Source: Ornithodoros turicata
Taxonomy: Eukaryota > Arthropoda > Arachnida > Ixodida > Argasidae
Direction of reading: 5' to 3'
Length of the DNA: 64,000 nt
Assembly (NCBI RefSeq): GCF_037126465.1
Contig: NC_088208.1
Coordinates: forward strand, 41,330,685 to 41,394,684
Positions 35,101 to 49,163 of this stretch are shown in pieces. A program made the translations under genes and the position numbers. Below the pieces are notes generated by a model. The model had not been told where the DNA came from. It ran no database searches and saw nothing but the letters and a program-made list of their open reading frames with translations. How positions within the stretch are numbered: the first letter of the stretch is position 1; every line of letters begins with the position of its first letter.

Positions 35101-37732
35101 GAAATTTGTCGAGTCACCCTCACGTTTTTTTGACAGAAAGAGAAAGGGTATGCAGGATTTACCCCATTCTAGTGCAAAGTACATTCACTACTACGATGTA
35201 CTAGACAAAAAAAAAAGAGAAAGAACACCATCCTTTCAAAGAGCGCAAATTGGCGGACGCTTACTCAGATTTCTGCAAGGAGCGATATGAGGAAGACATG
35301 TACTATTCCTTTCACTATTCATCTTCCAACCTTCTTCTGATAACGGCAGCACATTTGCGATGCAAACTTATCTGAAAGAAGAGAGAGAAGGAAACAGGAA
35401 GTGGTGGGTGACTGATTTCTTTCCACCACATTTTGCATTGCCTTGATGCAAAATTGAGGTTGGACGCCAATTTGCGCTCTTTCAACTGACAGTTTTTGCA
35501 ATTTTTTCTTCAGTGATTACCTTCATAGTGAATGTGTTTTGTACTATATTGGGGTAAATCCTGCATGCCCTTTCTCTCTCTGTCAAATAAACGTGAGGTT
35601 GATTCGTCAAATTTCGGCGTTCAGTTGGGAAGATTAAATTTCTCGCAAATGGAATTCGATAAAAGTGCTCAGACATAATGGCAAAGTCCCCCTGAGATAA
35701 TAGCGTTGATCCCATAATGTTCAGACAAGTAGATTTTTAAATAGCATATTACGACACGTTAGGTGAAACACCCTGTATATGCTTTATGGCAAAGATACAC
35801 GATGCAGCTATTTTGACTACTAACTACTCATTGGCTGTTTACCGGTTAAATGTACAAAATTGCGTACATGCATTGCTTTTCATTACGGTTAAATGTACTA
35901 TGCTAGTTGATAGATGGGTAGGGAACCACCTCAGGATGAGAGCCGCCGATATTTTGAATAGAGACTGTTCTTCTTCTTCTGGGCACCATCCTCATCATTG
36001 GCATTGTATTTAAAGGGTCGGGTACGACGTGTTAAAGCTTAATGCGAATTATGGGTCAACATCCCGGGGGAAGAAAGGGTCCGTTGAGGCTTTTACGGCC
36101 GAAGTGAATGGCCATTAGAATGGAAACTAGAGTGTGGAGGGGATTATGTGAATGAAGTCATCTTTGCTCCAGACCGGCTACAGAAAAATTTCCCCATATT
36201 ACCACTAACCTTCTTGTCTTTTGGAATGCTTGCCCATTCCTGTCTGTTGTCCCGTTTCGTTCAATTGTTTGTGAACTTTGCATTTCTGTAACCAGTCTGG
36301 AGCCAAGATGACTTCATTCACACAATCCCACCACACTCTAACAAAGCGGAAATTCGCTTTGGCCGTAAAAGCCTGAAAAGACCCTTTCTTCCCCCGGGCT
36401 GTTGACCCACAATTCGCATTAACCTTTAACGCGTGAATTTTAAACGAAATGAACGTAACTGTGAACCAGAAGAGCATCAATCCTTACGAATGGGCCAAAT
36501 TAAGGGACTTAATTCTTCTTAGATCTCCTTAAGGGAAGGCTGCAAGAAAATTCTTGTGTCTGACTGCATCACGCTTCTGAGCCGGCTCAATCGACAACAG
36601 AGTCGCGCCATCTTTGTAGATGGTAAGTCTCTGGTGCATATTGACAGTGTTAACTAAGTGAACATTACTTGCGTAGACAACCAGATGTGTCCTGCTTGTG
36701 ACAGGAAGCTACTCTGTAAAGGTAAGCACGCTTAAATACTATGAACCCTCTAAGTGAAAGTGGCATATTTGATAGGCATATCTATGCTGTAGCCATGGCC
36801 CCCGTCTTACTTCTTCTTGACAGGCAAGCCAATGGAAACTACATACTATGATAACATGTGGAATAGGGAAGTCTTTGCACGAGGGATGAAATTAGAAATT
36901 AAGTGGCTATGGCTGACTAATCTTGAGCGATACTAGACTTGACGCTCCACTTGGTCCAAATTCCTCCATCAAGGCGCTCCTCGAGGAACTGTACTCTTGT
37001 TCTCAGCCGCCGTGTTAACAAGGACAACGGCACTTGGACGTGTTAAAAAGATGCTGAAAGCATACTTACTATACGTCCTTGAACCACTTGAACTCTTATG
37101 CTGACGTCTTTTGTGTTCGAACAGTTTCGTTACGAACAGATTACCGCCATTTTGTTTTTCTGGTTCAACCTTGTCATGAAAATTTTGGTTTGGGTTCGGT
37201 TCCGGCAAAAATAACAGATTTACAGATAACAGATCATACAACTGCTATAGAGGGTCAGCAATTTCTCCTTTTTGTACCTGATCCTCACTCCCACTGTGAA
37301 AACTGATACAAAACCTGCCTCGAGGAGCATCTAGAGTAGAGTCCATTCTCATCCGTGAACCAATGCGGATGCCCATGCAATAGATATCTGGAGAATTCTC
37401 TGTTGATGGTGCTATTTCATTCATTACTAAAGTGCCTAAAATTATGAAAATTGCTTGCAGTAGATGACATCGTCCTGTTCTTCTGCAAACACACTTTTCA
37501 TCGCAACTGCCTTCCTATTCATGGAAATAGTGTAAGAACGCCTTCTCCATTGCATTGAAAAAATATACTGGACACTTTCTTAGCTAAGAGAGTTTTGCAT
37601 AAAAATGTAAAAGTGTTGAGTATTTTCTGATGCAGTTAAGAGCATGAAGAATTTCGTGTTTTGTAACCCAACATATTTTTGCAGGTCTGTACCATTTGTA
37701 GCTTGGAAAAGTCTCGCTGGTTCGGCAGCTAA
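23194..37732 (+). CDS. VPS41: VPS41, HOPS complex subunit (24 exons)
   Basis: HOPS tethering subunit for late endosome/lysosome fusion and AP-3 traffic; cytosolic, binds Rab7/Arl8-type membranes. Exons: 23194-23226, 23312-23338, 23465-23560, 23626-23709, 25004-25078, 25147-25278, 25793-25912, 26214-26281, 26916-26997, 27230-27305, 27716-27807, 28258-28387, 28912-29027, 30263-30316, 30430-30666, 31749-31924, 32991-33180, 33700-33892, 34046-34186, 34853-34989, 36523-36622, 36677-36721, 37461-37531, 37685-37732. They join to 840 residues (human 854), all in frame. Seen: acidic N-terminus (DDDNYSNDEQDEDLSEDEE), beta-propeller segments (LLALGMHSGVIYILD), the FIVSPRDVIVAKPRDEDDH block, clathrin-repeat-like helices with LLPLLRSSNNYPLEEAL, and a C-terminal RING with C791, C794, C810, H812, H815, C818, C827 and C830. 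Introns carry several transposons. The donor after 27807 (GTCTCA) is weak but frame and homology support it. Confidence 0.95.
24317..24962. mobile_element. Large foldback element in VPS41 intron
   Basis: Two arms of about 170-190 bp are imperfect inverted copies: TACAACTACAAGATGACTAATTACCT-like sequence occurs in both orientations (near 24436 and 24820), as does the TTTTTATAAAAAA motif near each outer end. The outer ends read ATACAGGGTGTTT and the inverse-like CAGCACCGTGTAT. Related ends (ACACCCTGTATA) occur at about 35767 and 47857. No coding capacity is visible, so it is a non-autonomous palindromic element. Confidence 0.7.
25334..25394 (+). other. Long hairpin, miRNA-precursor-like, in VPS41 intron
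   Basis: CCATGGTAAACAAGTCTGAG pairs with CTCGGGCTTGTTTACCATGG to give a stem of about 22 bp with one or two mismatches or wobbles and a loop of roughly 17 bases. Total length is about 61 nt, within the size of animal pre-miRNAs. It lies 56 bases into the 25279-25792 intron, in the sense orientation. It could equally be the remnant of a small palindromic repeat. I do not recognise a known miRNA seed. Confidence 0.4.
29286..29884. mobile_element. Tigger/pogo-like MITE in VPS41 intron
   Basis: The ends CAGTCAACCCTCGATTTAT and ATAAATCGAGGGTTGACTG are inverted copies, flanked by TA on both sides. Length is 599 bp. Internal sequence repeats the TTTATGAAC motif but shows no transposase frame. CAGT-start ends plus TA duplication place it with non-autonomous pogo/Tigger elements. 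Confidence 0.8.
31137..31338 (-). other. Orphan antisense open exon-like segment in VPS41 intron
   Basis: On the minus strand a strong pyrimidine tract and AG (complement of 31339-31340) precede an open frame that ends in a stop codon at 31137. The 67-codon frame ends GNGDNVQVQVEVTIVELVE, which has an alternating valine pattern typical of a beta strand. I do not recognise the family. It may be a terminal exon of a nested gene, part of a transposon, or chance. Confidence 0.2.
34229..34625. mobile_element. TTAA-flanked MITE in VPS41 intron
   Basis: The left end TTAAAGGGCCAGTGAAAGC and the right end ATTTCACTGCCCCTTTAA are imperfect inverted copies within the 34187-34852 intron. Terminal TTAA and AGGG resemble the element at 8141, which suggests a shared piggyBac-like mobilising source. 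No transposase is encoded. Confidence 0.65.
35060..35776. mobile_element. Foldback element in VPS41 intron
   Basis: The left arm (GAAAGGGTATGCAGGATTTA near 35141) recurs inverted on the right (TAAATCCTGCATGCCCTTTC near 35553), as does CGAAATTTG and the block around GCGCAAATTGGCGGACGC (35246; inverse near 35463). The right outer edge ends ACACCCTGTATA. No coding capacity is seen. It lies in the same 1.5-kb intron as the palindrome at 35900. Confidence 0.65.
35900..36440. mobile_element. Diverged copy of the HSP60-intron palindromic element
   Basis: The left arm (GAGAGCCGCCGATATTTTGA ... GCTTTTACGGCCGAAGTGAA) is closely similar to the element at 39800. The inverse arm ends with GTTGACCCACAATTCGCATT. 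The two arms of this copy have diverged more from each other than those at 39800, so it is probably older. It lies in the VPS41 intron 34990-36522. Confidence 0.7.
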
Positions 37733-37790
37733 TCTCCTGTCCTTGGTATTCTGTACATATAGGACAGGGCCGTTTTTACCAATCAATGGA

Positions 37791-37796
37791 AATAAA
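37791..37796 (+). terminator. Poly(A) signal of VPS41
   Basis: AATAAA lies 58 bases after the VPS41 stop codon. Cleavage is expected at about 37810-37825, which would overlap the opposing HSP10 3' UTR. Confidence 0.65.
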
Positions 37797-37813
37797 AGTT
37801 GTATTTGTGCAAA

Positions 37814-37819
37814 TTTATT
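37814..37819 (-). terminator. Poly(A) signal of HSP10
   Basis: TTTATT reads AATAAA on the minus strand, 77 bases past the HSP10 stop codon. It is only 18 bases from the VPS41 signal on the other strand, so the two transcripts should converge or overlap slightly. Confidence 0.55.
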
Positions 37820-37896
37820 TATCAAAACATTTCAACAACGACATGCTACTTGCAAATACATGAATGACGATGGAGACTCAGCTAGGATGACTCAGA

Positions 37897-38584
37897 TCAG
37901 TCTGACCACTTCCCAAGGACATCACTGTCCCTGAAGATGTAGTATTCCTGTGGATGAATATGTCAATTAACGGAGGATTAATAAAGAATTTCGTACAGTT
38001 GTAGTGTTACCTTGTTGTCTATTTCTACTTTGGTTCCTCCATATTCTGGTAAGAGGACTTTGTCGCCCTGTTTCACAGCCAGTGGAATGGTGTCTCCCTT
38101 CTGCGACAAGGACATGTTCTTATACATACCTTATACTCATTCAGGAATACACAAATGGCAGCAATTCAACTCTCTAAGCATGTCTCTTTGCACTCTAAGC
38201 ACTCTCTTTGCATGTTTTTCTGACCTTTTCCGACCACCAGCACCCATCTCTAAATTCTCATTTCCAGGATCACGTATCACTTAAACGAAATCAGCTACTT
38301 ACTTCGCTCCTGCCTCCGGTACCAACAGCCACAACGGTAGCGCTATGAACTTTAGCTTGTGCTTTCTCAGGAATCATGATACCGCCCTTAGTCTTCGCCT
38401 CCGGTACGAAGCGTTCCACCAGAATGCGGTCCAGCAGTGGAATCAGTCGTTTGCCAACGCCAGACTGAAAATAAGAAACAAAAGTGGGGACAGAGTGACG
38501 ACTTGATGAATCCATGTGCAAATATGTTTGTTTTGAGGGTGGAAATGACATGGAATGCCTCTACAGGACCACATCACTTACCAT
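37897..38584 (-). CDS. HSPE1: HSP10, mitochondrial co-chaperonin (4 coding exons)
   Basis: Forms the heptameric lid of the mitochondrial chaperonin and works with HSP60 in ATP-driven folding in the matrix. Exons in transcript order: 38584-38582 (the ATG only, followed directly by GTAAGT), 38464-38303, 38100-38011, 37947-37897. They give 101 residues (human 102). Seen: the LLDRILVER strand, mobile loop [29 protein letters not shown], and C-terminal [10 protein letters not shown]. All inner boundaries are phase 0. The start is fixed because exon 2 has no other ATG before the conserved KRLIPLLDR and the initiator lies directly on a consensus donor. It is head-to-head with HSP60 and tail-to-tail with VPS41, only 164 bp from the VPS41 stop. 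Confidence 0.95.
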
Positions 38585-39234
38585 GACTTTGAACAGCTGT
38601 TTTTAACAAATAATTACGTATTGGTACGACTGAGCAGCTAGCCGGTGTGGTGTGCGCAAGGAAGGGTGAAGCTGAGGGATAACTGGAGAGCAGAGAGGCA
38701 GAGCACATGGAAATCTTGGCGAAACAGCGCATGCGCAAGATGAAGTTCTAGTACTTTCTATGAGAATTTTGTGAAACACAAAAATTTGCAAACGATATCA
38801 ATGTATCTAATTGACAAAAAAAAGTCGTACATACACTTTATTTTTTATTTTTGTTGGTAATTTTCACTTTAAAGACCTCGCAGAAAGCTCTAGAAACTAC
38901 GGCCCTAAATCAGGATAATTCATTCTTGTACACTTCTTGAATTGTTATCTAACAAATTAATTAAAAATATGTAAACACCTATGCTGTTGTCATTATAGTT
39001 TTCAGGGTACTTATTTTTTCGTATGCTTGTGTGGTGTTGCTGAGTAGTTTTTACGTATATAATACACGATAAGTAAAGACGCCATCAGCTAAGCTCGTTT
39101 GGGGCCCGTTTTGTTAGACGGACGGCCGCATGACCAACCATCAACCGGCACCGGCAACTCTGCATTGAAACCGGTGAAGTGTGAGGTGCCGCTGCGAGCT
39201 CCCCGTACTACATTGATTTTGCTGCACTATTTGT
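38585..39234. promoter_or_regulatory. Shared HSP10/HSP60 divergent promoter region
   Basis: This is the segment between the HSP10 start codon and the likely first, non-coding exon of HSP60. That exon probably ends at 39234, just before a GTAAGT donor. A TATA-like TATATAA lies at 39056-39062, about 27 bases before a TCAG initiator-like site (39084-39087) on the plus strand. Heat-shock-element-like units lie at 38883 and 38934. The arrangement matches the known bidirectional HSPE1/HSPD1 promoter of mammals; transcription starts here are inferred. Confidence 0.55.
38883..38895. promoter_or_regulatory. Heat-shock-element-like site
   Basis: GAAAGCTCTAGAA fits three 5-bp HSE units (GAAnnTTCnnGAA) with a single mismatch in the middle unit. 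A second two-unit site, TTCTTGAA, lies at 38934-38941. HSF1 binds such arrays, and both flanking genes are classic heat-shock targets, so the position is meaningful; binding is inferred. Confidence 0.45.
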
Positions 39235-39766
39235 GTAAGTAATTTTCCTGTGTTTTTGAACATCTTACTGCAGTATATTCTGCCGTCGTTATTCACCTAG
39301 ATTATTTCGGAGCTGCTAAATATTATCCTTACCCAGGGTAGCCCTAAACCCACGTGTGTAGATGGTCTGTCTGAACCAACGTTGGTTTGTGTAACCGGCG
39401 CACACCTCCGTTGCACGTGATGCCGATGACTTATGCACGAGCAATCTATCTTGATGTCCACACTTTTTATATTCACTTACGGGGTTTCACGAACTCGTGC
39501 TGCAGGTCTTCTGGACTCGCATTTCCCCATTTTCATTACCCCACAAAGATATCACGTCGTTTGCAATGCAACGAATGGTCTTGACCAACACCACCACAGC
39601 GAAATCAAACATTGTTTACCGTGAAAATCAAAGTGCACGACAGTCTGCCTGTTTGATGAAACGCCCGTGCAAGTCAGGGTACTGGTTGATATTCCTTCGT
39701 TTCAACGATGTAACAATAGTGGCAGTATTAATTGCGGCTATCCAATTGCATATAAGTTATTTCATC

Positions 39767-40290
39767 GAATTTTAGGAAGGCAGACCAGAACATGCTGGGT
39801 ATATTCCAGGAAGGGAGTTGCCTCAGTACAGAAGCCGCCGATATTTCGAACAGAGACTGTTCTTCTTCTGGGCACCGTCCTCATCATTGGCATGTTATTT
39901 AAAGGGTTAGGTGTGACGTGTTTAAAGGTTCATGCGAATTGTGGGTCAACAGCCCGGAGGGAAGAATGGGTCCGTACGGGCTTTTACGGCCGGAGTGAAT
40001 GGCTGCTTTGTTAGAGTGTGGAGGGGATTATGTGAACGTCCCGTCCACACTCGGCCATTCACTCCGGCCGTAAAAGCCCGTACGGACCCATTCTTCCCTC
40101 CGGGCTGTTGACCCACAATTCGCATGAACCTTTAAACACGTCACACCTAACCCTTTAAATACCATGCCAACGATGAGGATGGTGTGCAGAAGTCTCTGTT
40201 CGAAATATCGGCGGCTTCTGTCCTGAGGCAACTCCCTTCCTACATCTCTACCGGTTCGCTGGATTTCTACCCATCTACTGGGTATATTCC
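39767..40290. mobile_element. Near-perfect palindromic element in HSP60 5' UTR intron
   Basis: Left arm about 39815-40010 and right arm about 40045-40265 are nearly identical inverted copies over about 200 bp. Both contain GAAGCCGCCGATATTTCGAA, GTGTGACGTGTTTAAAGGTT and ACGGGCTTTTACGGCCGGAG in opposite orientation. The two arms translate to almost the same frame, which is why matching open frames appear on both strands; this is not evidence of a gene. A diverged copy lies at 35900. The element fills the intron between the presumed non-coding exon (to 39234) and the coding exon beginning at 40342. Confidence 0.8.
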
Positions 40291-40355
40291 AGGTTGATAT
40301 ATATACATATATAGCCTTTAATAAAGTTTTGCTTCTTTCAGGTGTATTAGTGTAA

Positions 40356-45101
<4,746 letters not shown>

Positions 45102-45185
45102 AAGTACACTTGCCATAGTCACGTTGTTGTTAATAGTTTTGTGCAGACCATTATTCATCAAAATATACATACACGCACCTCTTGA

Positions 45186-45191
45186 AATAAA
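45186..45191 (+). terminator. Poly(A) signal of HSP60
   Basis: AATAAA lies 85 bases after the HSP60 stop codon and is the first one downstream. Confidence 0.7.
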
Positions 45192-46725
45192 AGTGTAGCA
45201 TTTTCATGTTTATACAAAAGCAGCGAAAGTTCCTTCTGTTATGCTAAAAATGGACCTCTAGGTGACCTTTGAGAAAGTGGCCTAAAGGAAGCCTAAGACC
45301 TAAAGGAAAACGTGGCTCATTCCCCTGCTGGTTCGTCAAACCAAGAATGCCTTATCACTTTTGTGAAGCCAAGCAATAGAGGCCACTTGCTCAGCCAGAG
45401 CGATTTTTTTATAGCTGTCCCTTTGAATTTTGTTGCAGATTCAGGTCCATTATGGCTGAGCTGAATAGTATATTGGGATGTGGTATACTGTGTGATGCTA
45501 TCACTGCATTAATCCAGTCTTTCTGGGTGGAAAATCCACTCTTCAATAAAAAACCTGCGCCATGATGGTAGGATGGAATCGTAGCGGCACCTCTGGCGGG
45601 CCTCTCTGAAATGAGGGTCCTGCATTCGGTAGCCCGTGAGGTGGACGTACAAATTACCTACAATTTTGTAATTTTTTTGTGTAGATTTTGTGATGAGACA
45701 GTGTTGCCAAATGACAATTCCTCTCGTACTTGTAAGTGCTCAGTCTCCATACCAGCACTGGACAGCCATTTCAGCCTTATTGAGTCATCGTCAGGAGCAC
45801 ATAGGCAGGCAACAATTGAGCGAGCGGAGTCAGAAGGTCAGGTGGTGTCCTCCTGTCAGGGTGAGTGACCTCCCTGAGCGCCGTGCAAAGCCAATCTGGT
45901 ATTTATGCAAGAAAATTAGCTGAGGCTCTTTGGAGGTACGTGGATGCATAATTTTTAAAAGGAAATATTGTAAATACTTCGAAACACTCGCAGAAAATAC
46001 TGCGTAGATACAGGCAAGCTGGTGGAGGGCAAGATCTACGTGTTAGAGCTCTGGTAAATTTTTGAGTTCTGTATTTGAGCAAGCATTTGTAAATGTTTAA
46101 GCTCCTGAACACACTGTGTTGTATAGATGCTTGTGTTTTTTTGTTTTTTTTAGGATTGTCTAACAATATATTCATATTTCCTCAATGTAGTATATAGTAA
46201 ATGTAAAAAAGTAACAAAACAAGTGAGTGATACCAGCTAGCTACGAGGGCTATCTACCAGAGATTACCTCTGGTAATACTGAGGTATACTGGTAGCACTG
46301 AGGAAAGGAAGGTCTCGCGTATGTTAGCAGCATATAATGACACAGTTTCAGGATGCTGCCATAGATCCATATGGAAACTTGCGAGTTCCTGTATTGTCCT
46401 GCAAAGTGTTCACTCTTATGTACTTGAGATAGTGGAAGATGTGCCTTATGCATGCATGCCCTGCAGGTAGTCCTGCACACGCATGCTCTTGTGCCTGTGT
46501 AGTGTGTTTTATCCAGAGTCTCAGGGTTCGTTATGAAGATGCCTCGTGCGCAACGTCCTGCAAATCAAGTGTGATTTGTGATCATATGGATGAGAACTAG
46601 AGATCTTAAAAAAATTTATTTCACTTTGAGTAATGTCAGTTTCTCCAGCATATCCTGAATGAGAGCAGAAAACCAATACCCATTAAAACTGCGTAATCCT
46701 ACAAGAATCCTAGGGGAGCTAGAGA
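45192..46725. other. Intergenic region between HSP60 and COQ10 3' ends
   Basis: The flanking genes converge. No gene was recognised. TTTATT at 46615-46620 reads AATAAA on the minus strand and is a reasonable poly(A) signal for COQ10. Otherwise I see nothing definite in it. Confidence 0.5.
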
Positions 46726-49163
46726 CTAGGATGTGGTGGGGAGCACCTTTGTTGCGACGGGTGTCGGAGGTCCGTACAGTGCCAGGGCCCTCTTCATGAA
46801 GGCTTGCGTCATCTGTCGAACAATCTCGTCGAAAAACATCTGCGCCAATTTTGAGTGAAGACGCGACTTGAATTCAAAGGAGACCTGTGGATGAGATTTG
46901 TAAAACTTGAGGCAAACAGGGAGAGAAAAAAACAAAGACACTCGTACATTCCTAGAGGTCTTTTTCATTGCTCACACCCTGCAGTTCCATTACATAATGA
47001 AAAAGGCTATTGATTGAATTTGTAAGCAAAGTGAGAAAACCTTAAAGTGCAGAATACAAGTCTTGGGGCTATCTGGAAGGCCTGGATCAAAACGCCACAC
47101 TGTGTCCAAGTGGTTGAAGAGGCGACCATCGTAACACGTAGCCTGCATAAAGGACACATAGGGTGAGCAGCATAAAGGAGGATGCCATTTTTGCGGGTCA
47201 ATTATAGGACTAGACGGAAATTATATGACGGAAGAAGAAAGTATGACCTCATTAATTGGGGGCTTTCGGGGAATCCTCGTTCAACGCCATTCTATTTTTA
47301 AAAAGCCTGAAGAGAGTATGTACGTTTAAACATCAATCAAATTTTGCTACATAACTGAGAAACCAAACCGAAACCAAACTTGCGCGCATCAGGCGGAAGC
47401 AATGATAGGCGGTACTTGAGTATCAAGTACTCGAGCACTACTTTAGGTACATTTCTGAGTACTTGCGCTTTAGTTGAAGTACATTTCCAATTGTGTACTT
47501 TGAGTGAAGGCTAAAGCAAAAAAATATCTTTTTCGAGTACTACTTGATAAGATGGCCAAGAGACTAGAGCATGATAAGCTCACACCAGAACAAACAAGCA
47601 TTCCATAGATTACCGGCGAAGGCCTACGAGGTACCACCTATGATAGTTGCACAACAATCAGATGGCAGGAAAACCGAAACAAACTGAGGATAGACGATCA
47701 GCATGAGAGAAAAGGTTTTTATAGTGCGTCATAATTATCTAGGATAATTATAGGACAGTCACTTATGTCCCGTAATTAAAGAGATAATCTCTCTGAGAGA
47801 ATGGCCGTTTTTATGCTGCCGTACAGCTTTTTTTTATAAAGAATCGGCGACAACAAACACCCTGTATAAACGTACGTACAAACTAGGAGTAATGGTGCAA
47901 AGGTGCACGTCTTGGCATTGAGTCGTACCTTGACCAAGGAGGGTCTCTCCAGTAGCACAGAGGATGTGTAAGATTCCATGATGGGAGGGAAACCAATTTG
48001 CATCTTAGCCAGGAGCGACTTGGCTTTCCTCTCGACCACCTCGGATTTTGTACACCATGGCAAGAAGTCGCAGTAGTGGTCAACACGAGACACCACGTCG
48101 TACATCTGATCCTGAGAATACCTTCAGAATACACTATTAGGTTTACACAAACAATTTTAGAAAAGACTTTGACTGCACCAACACAAAAGGAACATCCCTC
48201 TATTGAGACATCGTTTTATTTACTTATGCTGCGAGATAGAAGGAAAAAGTAAATCCTGTCCTTTTGCATTTCGGAACAATTGAACAGTTAAAATTTCACA
48301 ACAGAAAAAGACTATAATTATAGTTGCGCTTATCACATTAATTAAAGTATCACATCGGATGGGTGACAATTAAGAAATCCACGACAACTCTCACTGATTG
48401 TAATCTGACTAGCCCATTCCAAGCAACTACTGGACCCTGAATGTATGAAAAAATGAGCTGGGAACTCAATTAGTACCAGTATAAGCACAACTGATGTCAA
48501 CTGGGTCAACTGGTGACCAGAATAAGGTCAGCTAGCATATTGTCAAATGCTACTGCCTGTCGGTTGTAATTGTTCTTTTATTGCATTTTAATATTGAGTG
48601 AGATCAAATGGTTTTGGTATTTCCTGCGTGACACTTACCCTAGTAATTTCTTTTCTGAATACTCTAAAGTCTTTGGTTTACCCGAGGGCAGTGGAAGTTT
48701 GAAGCCAAACAAGGTTCGTACCCATATACCAGAAGGCTGCGGTACTACTTCAAGGTGGACGCAAGCGTTTCCAACACCTACTGTCCTAGACAAAAACCAA
48801 AAACAGAGACATGAGACATTGCGCAAGATGGTTTAAGGTCAATTTGCATTTAGAGATAAGTAAAGTTGGTGCATTTGTATTCGGCCAACATTCTTTGCAG
48901 GTATGACAACGCCAACCTCTCGTTCTCTACAAGGTACCCCGCTGTGCTCTGCTGCAACTAGAGTGTAGTCTGCTACCAGGAGACTGGAGTCTATTACAGG
49001 TTGCCGGGGTCACAGAAAATTCAAGTCGTATAGCATCGATTTATTTTGTCACATAATCTCCGAAGTAGTTCATTTATAATATAATATGAGTATTTTAATA
49101 CCTGACTCGACTAACATCCGTCAAAATTCTGGAACAACGAGCGACCTTTCGCAGCGTCGCCAT
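46726..49163 (-). CDS. COQ10: COQ10, mitochondrial coenzyme Q-binding START-domain protein (5 exons)
   Basis: Binds coenzyme Q at the inner mitochondrial membrane and is needed for efficient respiratory electron transfer. Exons in transcript order: 49163-49102, 48785-48639, 48121-47929, 47142-47041, 46884-46726. They give 220 residues (human COQ10B 238). Seen: a short basic N-terminus ([20 protein letters not shown]) that fits a mitochondrial targeting peptide, then a polyketide-cyclase/START-like domain with [55 protein letters not shown] and [12 protein letters not shown]. The exon 3 acceptor was set at 48122, not 10 bases further in, because only this keeps the phase and the conserved LGYS. 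The first exon is chosen by phase (ends AG, joined to G) and targeting character; a longer 5' end is possible. Tail-to-tail with HSP60 and head-to-head with ATG9. Confidence 0.93.
47700..47872. mobile_element. Single arm of a CACCCTGTATA foldback element
   Basis: This COQ10 intron segment contains CCCGTAATTAAAGAG, CAGCTTTTTTTTATAAAGAA and ends AACACCCTGTATA, matching the right arm of the element at 24317. No opposite arm is visible, so it is a truncated or solo-arm copy. Confidence 0.5.
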
